Shown here in pieces: positions 43,518 to 51,965 of a DNA stretch of 64,000 nt; position 1 is the stretch's first letter; each line of letters opens with the position of its first letter. Under the pieces are notes generated by a model. It had not been told where the DNA came from. It was given only the letters and a program-made list of their open reading frames with translations, and searched no databases. This DNA is from Ruminococcus sp. GTDB lineage: Bacteria; Bacillota; Clostridia; Oscillospirales; Ruminococcaceae. The position numbers and the translations under genes were made by a program. The stretch covers positions 186,001 through 250,000 of the forward strand of contig JAJBSV010000008.1 of NCBI GenBank assembly GCA_020861185.1. Direction: 5' to 3'.

Positions 43518-45924
43518 CGAGTCGCACCCCCACGGGAGTTTTCTCAATCTGCTTGAAAGCCGCAGGATTTATTGTCTTCCTTTGCTCAGTCTGTTCCCGA
43601 ATTAACGCAACATCGAGGACATCTTCGATAGTATCGGCAAAGACGAAGTCTAATCCCTGCTTGACCTTGTCGTCGACTTCTTCAAGATCTGGCTTGTTGG
43701 CGGCGGGAATGATGACTGTCTTGATTCCGGCTTTGTATGCCGCCATTGTTTTCTCTCTGAGTCCGCCTATTGCAAGGACTTTTCCGCGAAGCGTTATTTC
43801 TCCGGTCATAGCTACATCCGAGCGGACCTTCAGTCCGGAAAGCTCGGAGATTATTCCAGTTGCGAGTGTTACGCCCGCCGAAGGTCCATCCTTCGGAATC
43901 GCACCCTCCGGTGCATGGATATGGATATCGCGCTTCTGATAGAAGTCACTGTCTATATCGTACTTATCCGCAACGCTTCTTGCATATGTCACGGCAATCT
44001 TTGCGCTTTCCTTCATGACGTCGCCCAAAGAGCCTGTAAGCTCTATTGCTCCCTTGCCGGGAACCGAGAGAACTTCAAGAGGCATCAGAGTGCCGCCGAC
44101 AGATGTCCATGCAAGACCGTTGACTTCGCCGACCTGAGACTTATCCGATTTCAGGTCGCCCAAGAACTTTCTTGCGCCGAGGTACTTTTCTATAGTTTCG
44201 GGGGAGACCGTAACTCTGTGGGATTCGCCTGTTACGATTTCCTTTGCGGCTTTACGGCAGACTGTCGCTAAAAGCCTTTCGAGAGTTCTTACACCGGCTT
44301 CTCTTATGTAATAGTCGATAAGCTCATAGAGAGCCGTATCTGTGAAGCGGATTTTATTACCGTTCAAGCCATTAAGTTTAACCTGCTTCGGAACGAGATG
44401 GCGTTTTGCAATCTCGAACTTCTCTTCGCGAGTGTAGCTTGGAAGCTCGATAACGTCCATTCTGTCAAGAAGCGGAGGCGAAATGGTATCTATGTTATTT
44501 GCGGTAGTTACAAAGATAGCATGAGACAAATCGAACGGAAGCTCGATATAGTGGTCTCTGAATTCCTTGTTCTGCTCGCTGTCGAGAACCTCAAGCATTG
44601 CGCTTGCGGGATCTCCCCTGAAATCGTTAGCCATCTTGTCGATTTCGTCAAGAAGTATGAGAGGATTACTTGAACCTGCTTGCTTGATGGCTGTCATGAT
44701 TCTTCCGGGCATTGAGCCTATGTAGGTCTTTCTGTGACCTCTTATATCGGCTTCGTCTTTAACTCCGCCGAGTGAGACCCTGACGTGCTTTCTTCCGAGA
44801 GCGTCCGCAATGGACTTGCCGATTGAAGTCTTTCCGACGCCGGGAGGTCCGACAAGGCAGATAATCTGACCCTTTACGTCGCTGTTGAGCGCTCTGACAG
44901 ACAGGAGTTCAAGAATTCTTTCCTTGACCTTCTTCATGCCGTAGTGGTCTTTGTCGAGCTGAGCGGATACTTTCTCTATATCAAGATTATCTTCCGTTTC
45001 GATATTCCACGGAAGCTCCAGAACGGTATCGAGATAGCTTCTTATTACAGCCGCCTCCTGAGAGCCGTAGGGCATCTTCATCAGCCTTTCAGCCTCGGAT
45101 ATGAGCTTTTCGGTGCATTCTTCGTTGAGTTTGAGGCTGTATATCTTTTCGGCATACTCCTCCGCCTCTTCGTCGATATCGTCGGTTTCGCCGAGCTCAT
45201 CCTTGATGATGCGGAGTTCTTCGCGGAGATAATATTCCCGCTGACCCTTGTCTATAGCCTCACTGACCTTGGTATGTATATCGTTCTCGATTGACAATAC
45301 CTGAGTCTCTCTCGTGAGAAGAGCCAGGGTTATTGAAAGCTTTTCACTGAGTGTGTTAGCCTCAAGAAGCTGTTGACGGTCTTCGGTGAGCATCGGGATA
45401 TTGAAGACTATGCTCTCGAAAAGTGTTACTGGGTCTTCGGCGGTCATGACAGCATGCTTGAGTTCATCAGGCATCTTCGGAACGACCGAAGAGTAAGCCT
45501 CAAACGCCGCCTTTACGACACGGCAGAAGGCGTCAATCTCCTCATCGGGGATTTTATCCTTGCCGTAATTCTTCATTGGCTTGACAACCGCATGAAGGCT
45601 GATTCCGTCGTCGGAATATTCGAGAAGCTTGGCTCTGTACAGACCCTCTACCCTGACTCTCGAAGCTCCTTCGCTGAGATTTATAATCTGCTTTATTTCG
45701 CAGACTGTGCCTATTCTGTAGATATCATTTTCTGCGGGGTCTGAGATGTTAATGTCTTTCTGTGCGGTCATGAAAACGAGTCTGTCGCCGAGGAGTGCCT
45801 CCCGGAGAGCCGCTACGGACTTGGGACGCATAACGTCAAACTTCAAAGACATATGAGGCATGACGATAAAGTCTCTTGTTGCGACACACGGCAGACTCAG
45901 CTGAGTATTTTTTGTAGGTGCCAT
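43504..45924 (-). CDS. lon: ATP-dependent Lon protease
   Basis: 806 residues, full length. N-terminal substrate domain (LPCVATRDFIVMPHMS), AAA+ module with Walker A GPPGVGKTSIGKS and LLDEIDKM, and a C-terminal Ser-Lys protease with KDGPSAGVTLA and the catalytic Lys in LREKTMAAYKAGI. Lon degrades misfolded and regulatory proteins. AAGGAG lies 6 bp before the ATG at 45924; the longer frame from 45978 is not supported. No CIRCE or CtsR repeat was seen at its promoter. Confidence 0.98.
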   Translation of the reverse strand: MAPTKNTQLSLPCVATRDFIVMPHMSLKFDVMRPKSVAALREALLGDRLVFMTAQKDINISDPAENDIYRIGTVCEIKQIINLSEGASRVRVEGLYRAKLLEYSDDGISLHAVVKPMKNYGKDKIPDEEIDAFCRVVKAAFEAYSSVVPKMPDELKHAVMTAEDPVTLFESIVFNIPMLTEDRQQLLEANTLSEKLSITLALLTRETQVLSIENDIHTKVSEAIDKGQREYYLREELRIIKDELGETDDIDEEAEEYAEKIYSLKLNEECTEKLISEAERLMKMPYGSQEAAVIRSYLDTVLELPWNIETEDNLDIEKVSAQLDKDHYGMKKVKERILELLSVRALNSDVKGQIICLVGPPGVGKTSIGKSIADALGRKHVRVSLGGVKDEADIRGHRKTYIGSMPGRIMTAIKQAGSSNPLILLDEIDKMANDFRGDPASAMLEVLDSEQNKEFRDHYIELPFDLSHAIFVTTANNIDTISPPLLDRMDVIELPSYTREEKFEIAKRHLVPKQVKLNGLNGNKIRFTDTALYELIDYYIREAGVRTLERLLATVCRKAAKEIVTGESHRVTVSPETIEKYLGARKFLGDLKSDKSQVGEVNGLAWTSVGGTLMPLEVLSVPGKGAIELTGSLGDVMKESAKIAVTYARSVADKYDIDSDFYQKRDIHIHAPEGAIPKDGPSAGVTLATGIISELSGLKVRSDVAMTGEITLRGKVLAIGGLREKTMAAYKAGIKTVIIPAANKPDLEEVDDKVKQGLDFVFADTIEDVLDVALIREQTEQRKTINPAAFKQIEKTPVGVRLDGKQ

Positions 45925-46046
45925 TATCTTTCTCCTTATCAGTACAAATGCGATGCGCAAAATGTTGCGCAGGCACAAATAGTTATTTCATAATTATTCA
46001 GAAGCAATATGTCCCGTAGCTTATACGGAATAATACTACTTGTCCT

Positions 46047-46075
46047 ATTATATCAAAAAGCTTTCTTATTTGCAA
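46047..46075 (-). promoter_or_regulatory. Sigma-A promoter of lon-engB
   Basis: Minus strand TTGCAA, 17 bp, TATAAT, about 120 bp before lon. The 5' leader between holds no structure I recognise. Confidence 0.6.
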
Positions 46076-46147
46076 TAGCAAATAGAGGTACAAAATGTGA
46101 CAGTTGTGCGGTTATGTTTTTTGGTACAGAATTTGAAGAAAAAAGCC

Positions 46148-46176
46148 TTGACAAATTTAAGTCGGTGTGTTATTAT
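46148..46176 (+). promoter_or_regulatory. Promoter of tRNA-Arg
   Basis: TTGACA, 17 bp, TATTAT, 32 bp before the tRNA. Confidence 0.75.
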
Positions 46177-46208
46177 ATCTAACTGTGAGCGGAATACCGC
46201 TTGCAAAT

Positions 46209-46284
46209 GCGCCCGTAGCTCAGTGGATAGAGTGCCCGGCTACGAACCGGTAGGTCGTGGGTTCGAATCCCCCCGGGCGCGCCA
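46209..46284 (+). tRNA. tRNA-Arg (anticodon ACG)
   Basis: Acceptor GCGCCCG/CGGGCGC, anticodon loop CTACGAA (ACG; the A is normally read as inosine after editing), T-arm GGTTCGAATCC and encoded CCA. Confidence 0.96.
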
Positions 46285-46317
46285 ACCTCCGATTTTTCGG
46301 AGGTTATTTTTTTATCT
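46284..46317 (+). terminator. Terminator after tRNA-Arg
   Basis: 8-bp stem ACCTCCGA / TCGGAGGT, short T loop, then TATTTTTTT. Confidence 0.8.
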
Positions 46318-46353
46318 TTTCTCGAATCAGTTCATTTGTCCCTCGTTTCCCTA

Positions 46354-46382
46354 TTGACAAAACTTTGAGAATGTGATATATT
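46354..46382 (+). promoter_or_regulatory. Sigma-A promoter of the CNNM transporter leader
   Basis: TTGACA, 17 bp, TATATT. Transcription would start near 46389, leaving an unusually long leader of about 210 nt before the transporter start. Confidence 0.75.
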
Positions 46383-46432
46383 TATCGCAACCGGATATTT
46401 CCGGCGAGTATTTATTAGGAGTGTGAGACTTG

Positions 46433-46519
46433 ATGGATGACAGTTCCGATGGGGATTGTGACCACAATACTGAGTATATAGTAGCATCTTGCGTCGTTTT
46501 GAACAGAATGATTGAGTAG
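46433..46519 (+). CDS. Putative acidic leader peptide (28 residues)
   Basis: A short open frame within the leader of the CNNM transporter gene. It begins MDDSSDGDCD, with five Asp in the first ten residues, and ends VVLNRMIE before TAG. AGGAG lies 11 bp before the ATG. Acidic N-termini can destabilise the ribosome at low magnesium (as shown for E. coli MgtL); the downstream gene encodes a CorC/CNNM-type divalent-cation protein, so a magnesium-sensing role is conceivable. No homologue is known to me. It may also be chance. Confidence 0.35.
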   Translation: MDDSSDGDCDHNTEYIVASCVVLNRMIE

Positions 46520-46539
46520 GTATGGTCTTCACAACGTAG

Positions 46540-46562
46540 TGAAAGGCTGTGCCTTTTTGTGT
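46540..46562 (+). terminator. Weak hairpin (possible attenuator) between leader peptide and CNNM gene
   Basis: 6-bp stem AAAGGC / GCCTTT with a 3-base loop, continuing into TTTTTG. A second hairpin TTCAC/GTGAA (46527-46542) lies just before and overlaps the first base pairs, so the two may compete. Confidence 0.4.
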
Positions 46563-46598
46563 TTCATACTGTTTTTACGAAAGGATCTTATACTAATC

Positions 46599-47930
46599 AT
46601 GGTTCAGGCAATTATATTGCAAATATTACTTATAGCGTTTAATTCCGTCTTTTCCTGTGCCGAAATCGCCGTTATTTCCATGAACGACATCAAGCTTAAA
46701 CAGATGGCTCGGGATGGCGACAAAAGAGCAAAGAAGCTTCTTGCGCTTACAGAGGAGCCGTCCAAATTCCTGGCAACGATTCAGGTTGCAATAACCTTGG
46801 CAAGCTTGCTCGGCGGTGCTATCGCCGCCGACAACTTTGCGGACCCTCTTACAGAGGCGCTCATAAGCGTCGGGATTCCGGTTACAAGAGCTGTTCTCTA
46901 CCCTATTATCCTTGTTATCGTGACGCTTCTTGTGACCTATTTCAGCATAGTTTTCGGCGAGCTTGTCCCTAAAAGACTTGCGATGAAGAAAACCGAGCAT
47001 ATTGCTCTCGGTCTTTCCGGAGTGATGTATGTCATGTCGAAATTATGTGCTCCCCTTGTCTGGCTACTTACAAAGTCAACCAATGGGGTTCTCAGAATAT
47101 TGGGAATCGACCCCGACAGCGATGATGACGTTGTGACCGAAGAGGAAATCAAGCTTATGCTTGCCGAGGGCAACGAGCAAGGCACTATTATGGAGGAAGA
47201 AAGCGAGCTTATCAATAACGTTTTCGATTTCACAGACATGACCGCTGAGCAGGTCAGCACGCGGCGTAGAGATGTTATATTCCTCTATATCGAGGATGGC
47301 GAAGAAATCTGGGCAAAGACGATTATGGAGAGCCGACATTCATATTATCCTGTATGTCAGGACTCGCCCGATAATGTCGTCGGAATTCTTGACACCAAGG
47401 ACTATTTCCACTCCGAGGACAGAAGCATCGACTATATGATGGAGCATGCCGTCAACAAGCCGTTCTTTGTTCCCGAGGAAATGCGTGCAAATGCTCTGTT
47501 TGCCGAGATGAAGAAGTCGAGAAACTACTTTGCCGTAGTCCTGGATGAATACGGTGGGATGTCGGGTATTGTTACTCTTCACGACCTTATAGAGGAGCTC
47601 GTCGGCGAGCTTGAGGAGGAAGAAGCTCCCCCGAAGCCTGACGACATTGCAGAGCTTGATGAAGACACATGGTGCATCCAGGGCTGTGCCGAGCTCGACG
47701 AGGTTGAAGAAGCTCTCGGGGTATCGCTCCCGACCGACACGTTTGACACGTTCAGCGGATTTATCTGCGAGATTATAAGCAGAGTTCCCGAGGAGGGCGA
47801 AAGCTTCCAGTGCGAGTCCTGCGGGCTTGCGATTGACGTCAAGAATGTTAAGGATCACATGATTGACTACGCAATCGTCAAAAAGCTTCCTCCGGAGGTC
47901 AACGAAGACGAGGACGAAGACAAAGACTGA
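46599..47930 (+). CDS. CNNM/CorC (hemolysin C family) membrane transporter
   Basis: 443 residues. A CNNM (DUF21) membrane domain of about 190 residues (FNSVFSCAEIAVISMND, ITLASLLGGAIAADNF, VFGELVPKRLAMKK) is followed by a CBS pair (STRRRDVIFL, MRANALFAEMKKSRNYFAVV, DEYGGMSGIVTLHDLIEELVG) and a C-terminal CorC/HlyC domain with an acidic end. Relatives carry out magnesium or cobalt efflux or homeostasis. The ATG at 46599 is chosen because the protein then begins MVQAIILQILLIAFN; AAAGGA lies 13 bp upstream, a longer spacing than usual. The leader upstream looks regulatory. Confidence 0.9.
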   Translation: MVQAIILQILLIAFNSVFSCAEIAVISMNDIKLKQMARDGDKRAKKLLALTEEPSKFLATIQVAITLASLLGGAIAADNFADPLTEALISVGIPVTRAVLYPIILVIVTLLVTYFSIVFGELVPKRLAMKKTEHIALGLSGVMYVMSKLCAPLVWLLTKSTNGVLRILGIDPDSDDDVVTEEEIKLMLAEGNEQGTIMEEESELINNVFDFTDMTAEQVSTRRRDVIFLYIEDGEEIWAKTIMESRHSYYPVCQDSPDNVVGILDTKDYFHSEDRSIDYMMEHAVNKPFFVPEEMRANALFAEMKKSRNYFAVVLDEYGGMSGIVTLHDLIEELVGELEEEEAPPKPDDIAELDEDTWCIQGCAELDEVEEALGVSLPTDTFDTFSGFICEIISRVPEEGESFQCESCGLAIDVKNVKDHMIDYAIVKKLPPEVNEDEDEDKD

Positions 47931-47950
47931 TGCGTCCGGACGCATTTAAA
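47930..47950 (+). terminator. Palindrome after the CNNM gene
   Basis: Perfect 14-bp palindrome TGCGTCCGGACGCA directly after the stop, followed by TTTAAATT. It may act as a weak terminator, but its short or absent loop makes this uncertain. Confidence 0.35.
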
Positions 47951-47983
47951 TTCAAATTCAACGAGAAAAATCTCAAAAATGAC

Positions 47984-48012
47984 TTGACAAACGGCGCATT
48001 TAGAGATAAAAT
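47984..48012 (+). promoter_or_regulatory. Promoter of tRNA-Ala
   Basis: TTGACA, 17 bp, TAAAAT, 15 bp before the tRNA. Confidence 0.75.
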
Positions 48013-48027
48013 AATTCTCGTTGATAC

Positions 48028-48103
48028 GGGCTCGTGGCTTAGTTGGTAAAGCGCCGCGTTCGCAACGCGGAGAGCGTGGGTTCAAGTCCCATCGGGTCCA
48101 CCA
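48028..48103 (+). tRNA. tRNA-Ala (anticodon CGC)
   Basis: Acceptor GGGCTCG/CGGGTCC (two G-T pairs), anticodon stem CCGCG/CGCGG around loop TTCGCAA (anticodon CGC), T-arm GGTTCAAGTCC and encoded CCA. Confidence 0.93.
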
Positions 48104-48105
48104 AT

Positions 48106-48136
48106 AAAAAATCCTCGGAAGAGGATTTTTTATTTT
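48106..48136. terminator. Bidirectional terminator, tRNA-Ala and AI-2E transporter gene
   Basis: 10-bp stem AAAAATCCTC / GAGGATTTTT with a GGAA loop; T and A tracts on both sides. Confidence 0.85.
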
Positions 48137-48140
48137 ATAT

Positions 48141-49343
48141 TCACGTTTCCGCGTTTTCAATCGTCTCAATTTTGGGAACCTCGACTGCTTCCCCACTTTT
48201 GCCGTTTCTCTTATCAACATCTGTCTTTAAGAGCTTGTATATCGCTGAGAACAACGGCACGCAAATGAGCATTCCGGGAATTCCGAATATTCCTCCTCCC
48301 ACGCTTACGGCGGCGAGCACCCATACGGACGGAAGTCCGATTGACTTGCCTACTATCCTCGGGTAAATGAAGTAGTTGTCGACAAACTGCAGAACCAGAA
48401 TGAAAAGTATGAATATCAATGCCTGAATCGGGCTTACTGTCAGTATCATGAATGCGCCGATTATCGTTCCTATCCATGCTCCTGCTATAGGAATGAGTGC
48501 AGTTAATCCGATCAGCGCACCTATCATGGTGGGATACGGAAGCTGTAATATCAGCATTCCGATGGTGCAGAGCGTTCCCAAAAGAACCGCTTCCGTGCAC
48601 TGGACAACGATGTAGCCGTGATAGCTTTCGTTGAGAGTTCCCAAGACATAATAAATTCTGTCGTGCCGCCTGGGCTTGAGGTAGGTTTCGGAAAGCTTTC
48701 TGAACTGTCCGAGAAGTCTGCCTTTGGCGGAGAGGAAATACACTGAGAATACAACGCCGATTATAGCGGTGGACAAAACAGATACCACTGCGGGAGCAAC
48801 ACTTGTTACAGTGTCCACGGTGCCTTGGATGTCGCTTATTACGTCGGTTATGCTTGTTGAAAGCAACGATATTATACCGATAATACTGCTTACGTTGGAA
48901 GCTATTTCGTTCCAATTAATGCCTTCAAGCCATTCTATAATGCTGTCGGGAAGCAACCCGATAATTGTCTTGTTCTCAAGAATTGAAAGAACTAGCGACG
49001 GAAGTTGATCTATGAATGTCTTGATGCAGGAAACGAACTGCGGGATTACGAGCAGGAGCACTAAAACGATAACGAGAATTATAGTCAGGTAGCCTAAGAG
49101 CATGCAGACCGGTCTGCGACTTTTTACTACAGAGCTTTTCTCACTGTTCGGAAAATAGTGAAGCTCATAAAAGCTCATTGGGATATTTACTACATATGCG
49201 ATTACGAGCCCCGCGATAAGCGGATTGAGCGCATTCATAGCGATTCCCAATGCCGCGAATATGCTGTCGACGAAGTGGATTACAAGAAATGCTATAACTA
49301 CTGTGACTACAACCTTGAAGCAGGTTTTCCAATCGAGTTTCAT
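48141..49343 (-). CDS. AI-2E family transporter
   Basis: 400 residues with about eight membrane helices. NPLIAGLVIAYVVNIP at the start, a long helical loop (about 80-190), then YFLSAKGRLLGQFRKL and the conserved end PLTALIPIAGAWIG-like region, VLQFVDNYFIYPRIVGKSIG, typical of the AI-2E/PerM family. Members export peptides, ions or autoinducer-like molecules; the substrate here is unknown. AAAGGAG precedes the ATG at 49343. Its promoter overlaps the palindrome shared with the radical SAM locus, so it is probably controlled by the divergent TetR protein. Confidence 0.88.
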   Translation of the reverse strand: MKLDWKTCFKVVVTVVIAFLVIHFVDSIFAALGIAMNALNPLIAGLVIAYVVNIPMSFYELHYFPNSEKSSVVKSRRPVCMLLGYLTIILVIVLVLLLVIPQFVSCIKTFIDQLPSLVLSILENKTIIGLLPDSIIEWLEGINWNEIASNVSSIIGIISLLSTSITDVISDIQGTVDTVTSVAPAVVSVLSTAIIGVVFSVYFLSAKGRLLGQFRKLSETYLKPRRHDRIYYVLGTLNESYHGYIVVQCTEAVLLGTLCTIGMLILQLPYPTMIGALIGLTALIPIAGAWIGTIIGAFMILTVSPIQALIFILFILVLQFVDNYFIYPRIVGKSIGLPSVWVLAAVSVGGGIFGIPGMLICVPLFSAIYKLLKTDVDKRNGKSGEAVEVPKIETIENAET

Positions 49344-49364
49344 ACAATTTCTCCTTTGTTGTTT

Positions 49365-49386
49365 GGACAAACGCAATAGTTTGTCC
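49365..49386. promoter_or_regulatory. TetR operator copy 1 (GGACAAA-N8-TTTGTCC)
   Basis: 22-bp dyad GGACAAAC-GCAATA-GTTTGTCC lying just downstream of the minus-strand -10 region for the AI-2E gene. The same 22-bp pattern recurs at 51966-51987. Confidence 0.7.
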
Positions 49387-49395
49387 GTGATTCTT

Positions 49396-49424
49396 TATAC
49401 GTCCAACGCTTGAAATTTTGTCAA
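49396..49424 (-). promoter_or_regulatory. Promoter of the AI-2E transporter gene
   Basis: Minus strand TTGACA, 17 bp, CGTATA (GTATAA at 18 bp is the alternative -10). It overlaps the divergent TetR promoter. Confidence 0.55.
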
Positions 49425-49438
49425 TTTTTTTGTACAAT
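49410..49438 (+). promoter_or_regulatory. Promoter of the tetR-like gene
   Basis: TTGAAA, 17 bp, TACAAT, 31 bp before the start codon. Confidence 0.6.
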
Positions 49439-49468
49439 AATGATATTGCGACGAAGGGAGGAATGGAA

Positions 49469-50014
49469 GTGGCAGACTCAAATATCACAAAGCGTGCTCT
49501 TGCATCTGCGCTGAAAGAATTGATGACCGAAGAGCCTTTTTCAAAAATCAGCGTAACCGATATATGCGAGCGATGCGGGATGAACAGAAAGAGTTTCTAC
49601 TATCATTTCAAGGACAAGTATGACCTCATAAACTGGATTTTCGATTCTGAGTTTTTGCTTCTCGTCAGAGATAACTCAGCAAAGACGAGCTGGGAGCTTT
49701 TTGGCGTTCTCTGCTACTACCTCTATGATAATCGTAAATTCTATAAACCTGCGCTTCAGATTGAGGGTCAGAACTCGTTTTCAGACCATTTCAGAGAGAT
49801 GTTCAGAGTGACACTCCGTTCAAGCTTCAGCAGGCTTTTGGATGAATATGAGGACTTCCAGCTTAACTTCTATGCTGATGCTCTCGTTTGTACCATCGAA
49901 AGGTGGCTCATATCCAAGAAATGTGATACTCCGGACGAGTTCACGAAAAAGCTTTCGTCCTGCGCCCACTCGTTTTCAAAGATTTCGGACGAGGTTTTTC
50001 CTCCGGAGAACTGA
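49469..50014 (+). CDS. TetR/AcrR family regulator (DhaS-like)
   Basis: 181 residues. The helix-turn-helix has SKISVTDICERCGMNRKSF and YYHFKDKYDLINWIF, as in DhaS-like TetR proteins with a C-terminal TetR_C_7-like domain. GTG at 49469 is taken as start: AAGGGAGGA is well spaced from it and the product begins MADSNITKRALASAL as relatives do. The ATG at 49463 is almost inside the ribosome binding site. Palindromes nearby and at 51966 are its likely operators, linking it to the AI-2E transporter and the radical SAM-like genes. Confidence 0.88.
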   Translation: MADSNITKRALASALKELMTEEPFSKISVTDICERCGMNRKSFYYHFKDKYDLINWIFDSEFLLLVRDNSAKTSWELFGVLCYYLYDNRKFYKPALQIEGQNSFSDHFREMFRVTLRSSFSRLLDEYEDFQLNFYADALVCTIERWLISKKCDTPDEFTKKLSSCAHSFSKISDEVFPPEN

Positions 50015-50021
50015 ATATTTA

Positions 50022-50060
50022 CCCGTCGCTCCGGCTAAGACAGGAACGACGGGATTTTTT
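50022..50060 (+). terminator. Terminator after the tetR-like gene
   Basis: 7-bp stem CCCGTCG / CGACGGG with an 18-base loop, then ATTTTTT; it overlaps the 3' end of the patatin gene on the other strand. Confidence 0.6.
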
Positions 50061-50874
50061 CTGCATCTTTGATTCCCTTCTGATAAAGCTTATCGAGGGG
50101 TTCTTTTTCTTTTGTGAGGGTGTCAACACCGCATGTATCATCGGGAGTAAGAATGAGAACCTTGCCCTCTGCCTCTAATTTCTTTGCCGTTTCAAGCTGA
50201 GAATTGTAGTGGTCTGCCCTGCCGCTAATTCTTTCGGCAGAGACGGGATATTCTTTTCTGATTCTTTTTGCTATTGCAATGTCGCGCTTCGGAAGTCTTA
50301 AGACATCACGGGGTTTACTGAGAATCAGAACCACTTTATCGCATCCCATAGAGATTGCTTTCTCAACCGGAACAGGATCTCTGAGAGCTCCGTCAAAGTA
50401 CGGCTCGCCATCAACATAGTACGGTTTGTTGACATATGGAATTGAGCAGGAGGCTTTCACAATGTCGAGATTGTCCTGGGAGACGTAATCCTTCGTAAAA
50501 TATTTCGTTTCGCCGGTTATTGCATTCTCGGCTACAACCAATAGCTCTGTGGGGTTAGTCAATAAGGCATCAAAGTCAAACGGATATTCCCCGTCCGCAT
50601 TACTGAGCTTTCCGTAAATATAGTCCATATCTATGTATGAGCCTTTCCTGACGAGATTAGAAAGGCTCATGGCTTCTTTTCTGCAATTATATTCAGTGTA
50701 GAACATGTAATTTCTGCATTTCTGTCCTGCAAGAAACGTGCAGATGTTTGCGGCACCGGCGGAAACACCGATTCCGAGATTGAAATTTATCTTATGCTCT
50801 ATGCAGTAATCCATAACGCCGCAGGCATAAATTCCCCTCATTCCGCCACCGACATCGACAATACCTGTTTTCAT
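50035..50874 (-). CDS. Patatin-like phospholipase family protein
   Basis: 279 residues. Oxyanion loop GGGMRGIYACG, the nucleophile elbow GVSAG near residue 38 and the second catalytic residue in FDGALRDPVP near 160 form the Ser-Asp dyad of patatin-like lipases. The branch is that of the small cytoplasmic YjjU-type proteins. The lipid substrate is unknown. GAGGGAA precedes the ATG. It lies 20 bp after the cysteine-less radical SAM-like gene, and both probably come under the TetR palindrome upstream. Confidence 0.93.
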   Translation of the reverse strand: MKTGIVDVGGGMRGIYACGVMDYCIEHKINFNLGIGVSAGAANICTFLAGQKCRNYMFYTEYNCRKEAMSLSNLVRKGSYIDMDYIYGKLSNADGEYPFDFDALLTNPTELLVVAENAITGETKYFTKDYVSQDNLDIVKASCSIPYVNKPYYVDGEPYFDGALRDPVPVEKAISMGCDKVVLILSKPRDVLRLPKRDIAIAKRIRKEYPVSAERISGRADHYNSQLETAKKLEAEGKVLILTPDDTCGVDTLTKEKEPLDKLYQKGIKDAEKIPSFLS

Positions 50875-50894
50875 GATATTCCCTCTTTCAGTTT

Positions 50895-51899
50895 TTACTT
50901 GACCGCTTTAGGATAGCACGTTTCAAAAATCTCAGAAAGAGGCTGATTCTTGAAATTCTGCTCCTCTGCCGAGCTGTCAACTGAAATCAGCTTTCCAGAC
51001 TCGTTGAAAACAGCAATGCAAGCGTCATCAGAGATTATCTCATCAATCATTCTTGCTGTTCCTGAAAACTCTAACGGTACACTTGCTACAGTCCTTGTGT
51101 CTCTTAAAGTATATGCCTCTCTGTATACTTCACTATAGCCGGCATAGTCATCTTCTGTATTAACAAAGAACGTAAGAATAGGATGAAGCTCATCCGCAGT
51201 ATTGAGAAGCTCCTCACACATTGGATTCTTATCATACTCATACCACAACGAGTAGAGAGCTTTTTTGCTTCTTAAGTCCTCACATACTTCAGCCGCTGAA
51301 TCGGAGTATTTGACGCATAGCATAAGATTTTTGATTTCGCTTGCCTGTGACAATATCTCTTTTTCGATACTTTCGGCATCCGAAAACAGCATAAAAGCAC
51401 ATTCCGTCTCACCGTCGAATATCTCCGTGAGCTTTCCGGGAATGCCTTTGCAGAAGAAGACGTAGGTATATATTCCCATCTTCTTTCCTTGTCTGATTGC
51501 TTCGGTGTATGCTTCCTGCGAGAATGATTTGTCATCAACATAGAATGTTATGACCCATGGGATATTATAACCGCATTCTTTTTCAAGATTTCTTATTGTT
51601 TTTGCACCGGCAGTAAAGCTGTTGTAGCCGATGTTCATTCCGAATTTAAGGATATTTGCCGTTCCCACATTTTTGATTGCATCATGAATAAGTGCGTAAT
51701 AGGGGCTGTTCTCGTCCTCAAGCATGGAATGAGCTATGCTCAGGAAATGCTTCTGAAATCTCCCTGCGGAAAGACCGAGTGCCAGATCGACGAGATTTCT
51801 TGATTCCCGGTCGGGATTGTTGCGCATAGCTTCAAGCTTTTTGCCGACATACGCTTCGATAATAGATTTTGCGTTGCTTTGAGTTGTTTTCTGTTCCAT
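50895..51899 (-). CDS. Cysteine-less radical SAM-like protein (probable pseudoenzyme)
   Basis: 334 residues, no clear family. It resembles the radical SAM protein encoded divergently: both have a helical N-terminal domain with FQK near residue 54, then CGYNIPWVITF here against CNIPWAIL there, and QGKKMGIYTYVFFCKGIP against QGKELGCYMYIYTGGEP. But the cluster motif CNLHCTGC is replaced by VDDKSFSQEAY, so no 4Fe-4S cluster could bind in the usual way. It is probably a degenerate partner or a protein of new function. GAGGG precedes the ATG at 51899. Homology was judged by eye only. Confidence 0.6.
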   Translation of the reverse strand: MEQKTTQSNAKSIIEAYVGKKLEAMRNNPDRESRNLVDLALGLSAGRFQKHFLSIAHSMLEDENSPYYALIHDAIKNVGTANILKFGMNIGYNSFTAGAKTIRNLEKECGYNIPWVITFYVDDKSFSQEAYTEAIRQGKKMGIYTYVFFCKGIPGKLTEIFDGETECAFMLFSDAESIEKEILSQASEIKNLMLCVKYSDSAAEVCEDLRSKKALYSLWYEYDKNPMCEELLNTADELHPILTFFVNTEDDYAGYSEVYREAYTLRDTRTVASVPLEFSGTARMIDEIISDDACIAVFNESGKLISVDSSAEEQNFKNQPLSEIFETCYPKAVK

Positions 51900-51965
51900 A
51901 AGAAACCCTCTTTCAAACAAAATTCAGACGTATTAATTATAAACTGCTGTCCTTTTTTTAAACAC

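Noticed and set aside
46097-46357. 86-residue open frame over tRNA-Arg
   Set aside because: It reads through the tRNA-Arg promoter, gene and terminator.
46389-46598. CNNM leader as a known M-box (ykoK) or yybP-ykoY riboswitch
   Set aside because: The conserved M-box core and the yybP-ykoY GGGGAGUAG segment could not be found; only a short acidic frame and small hairpins are visible.
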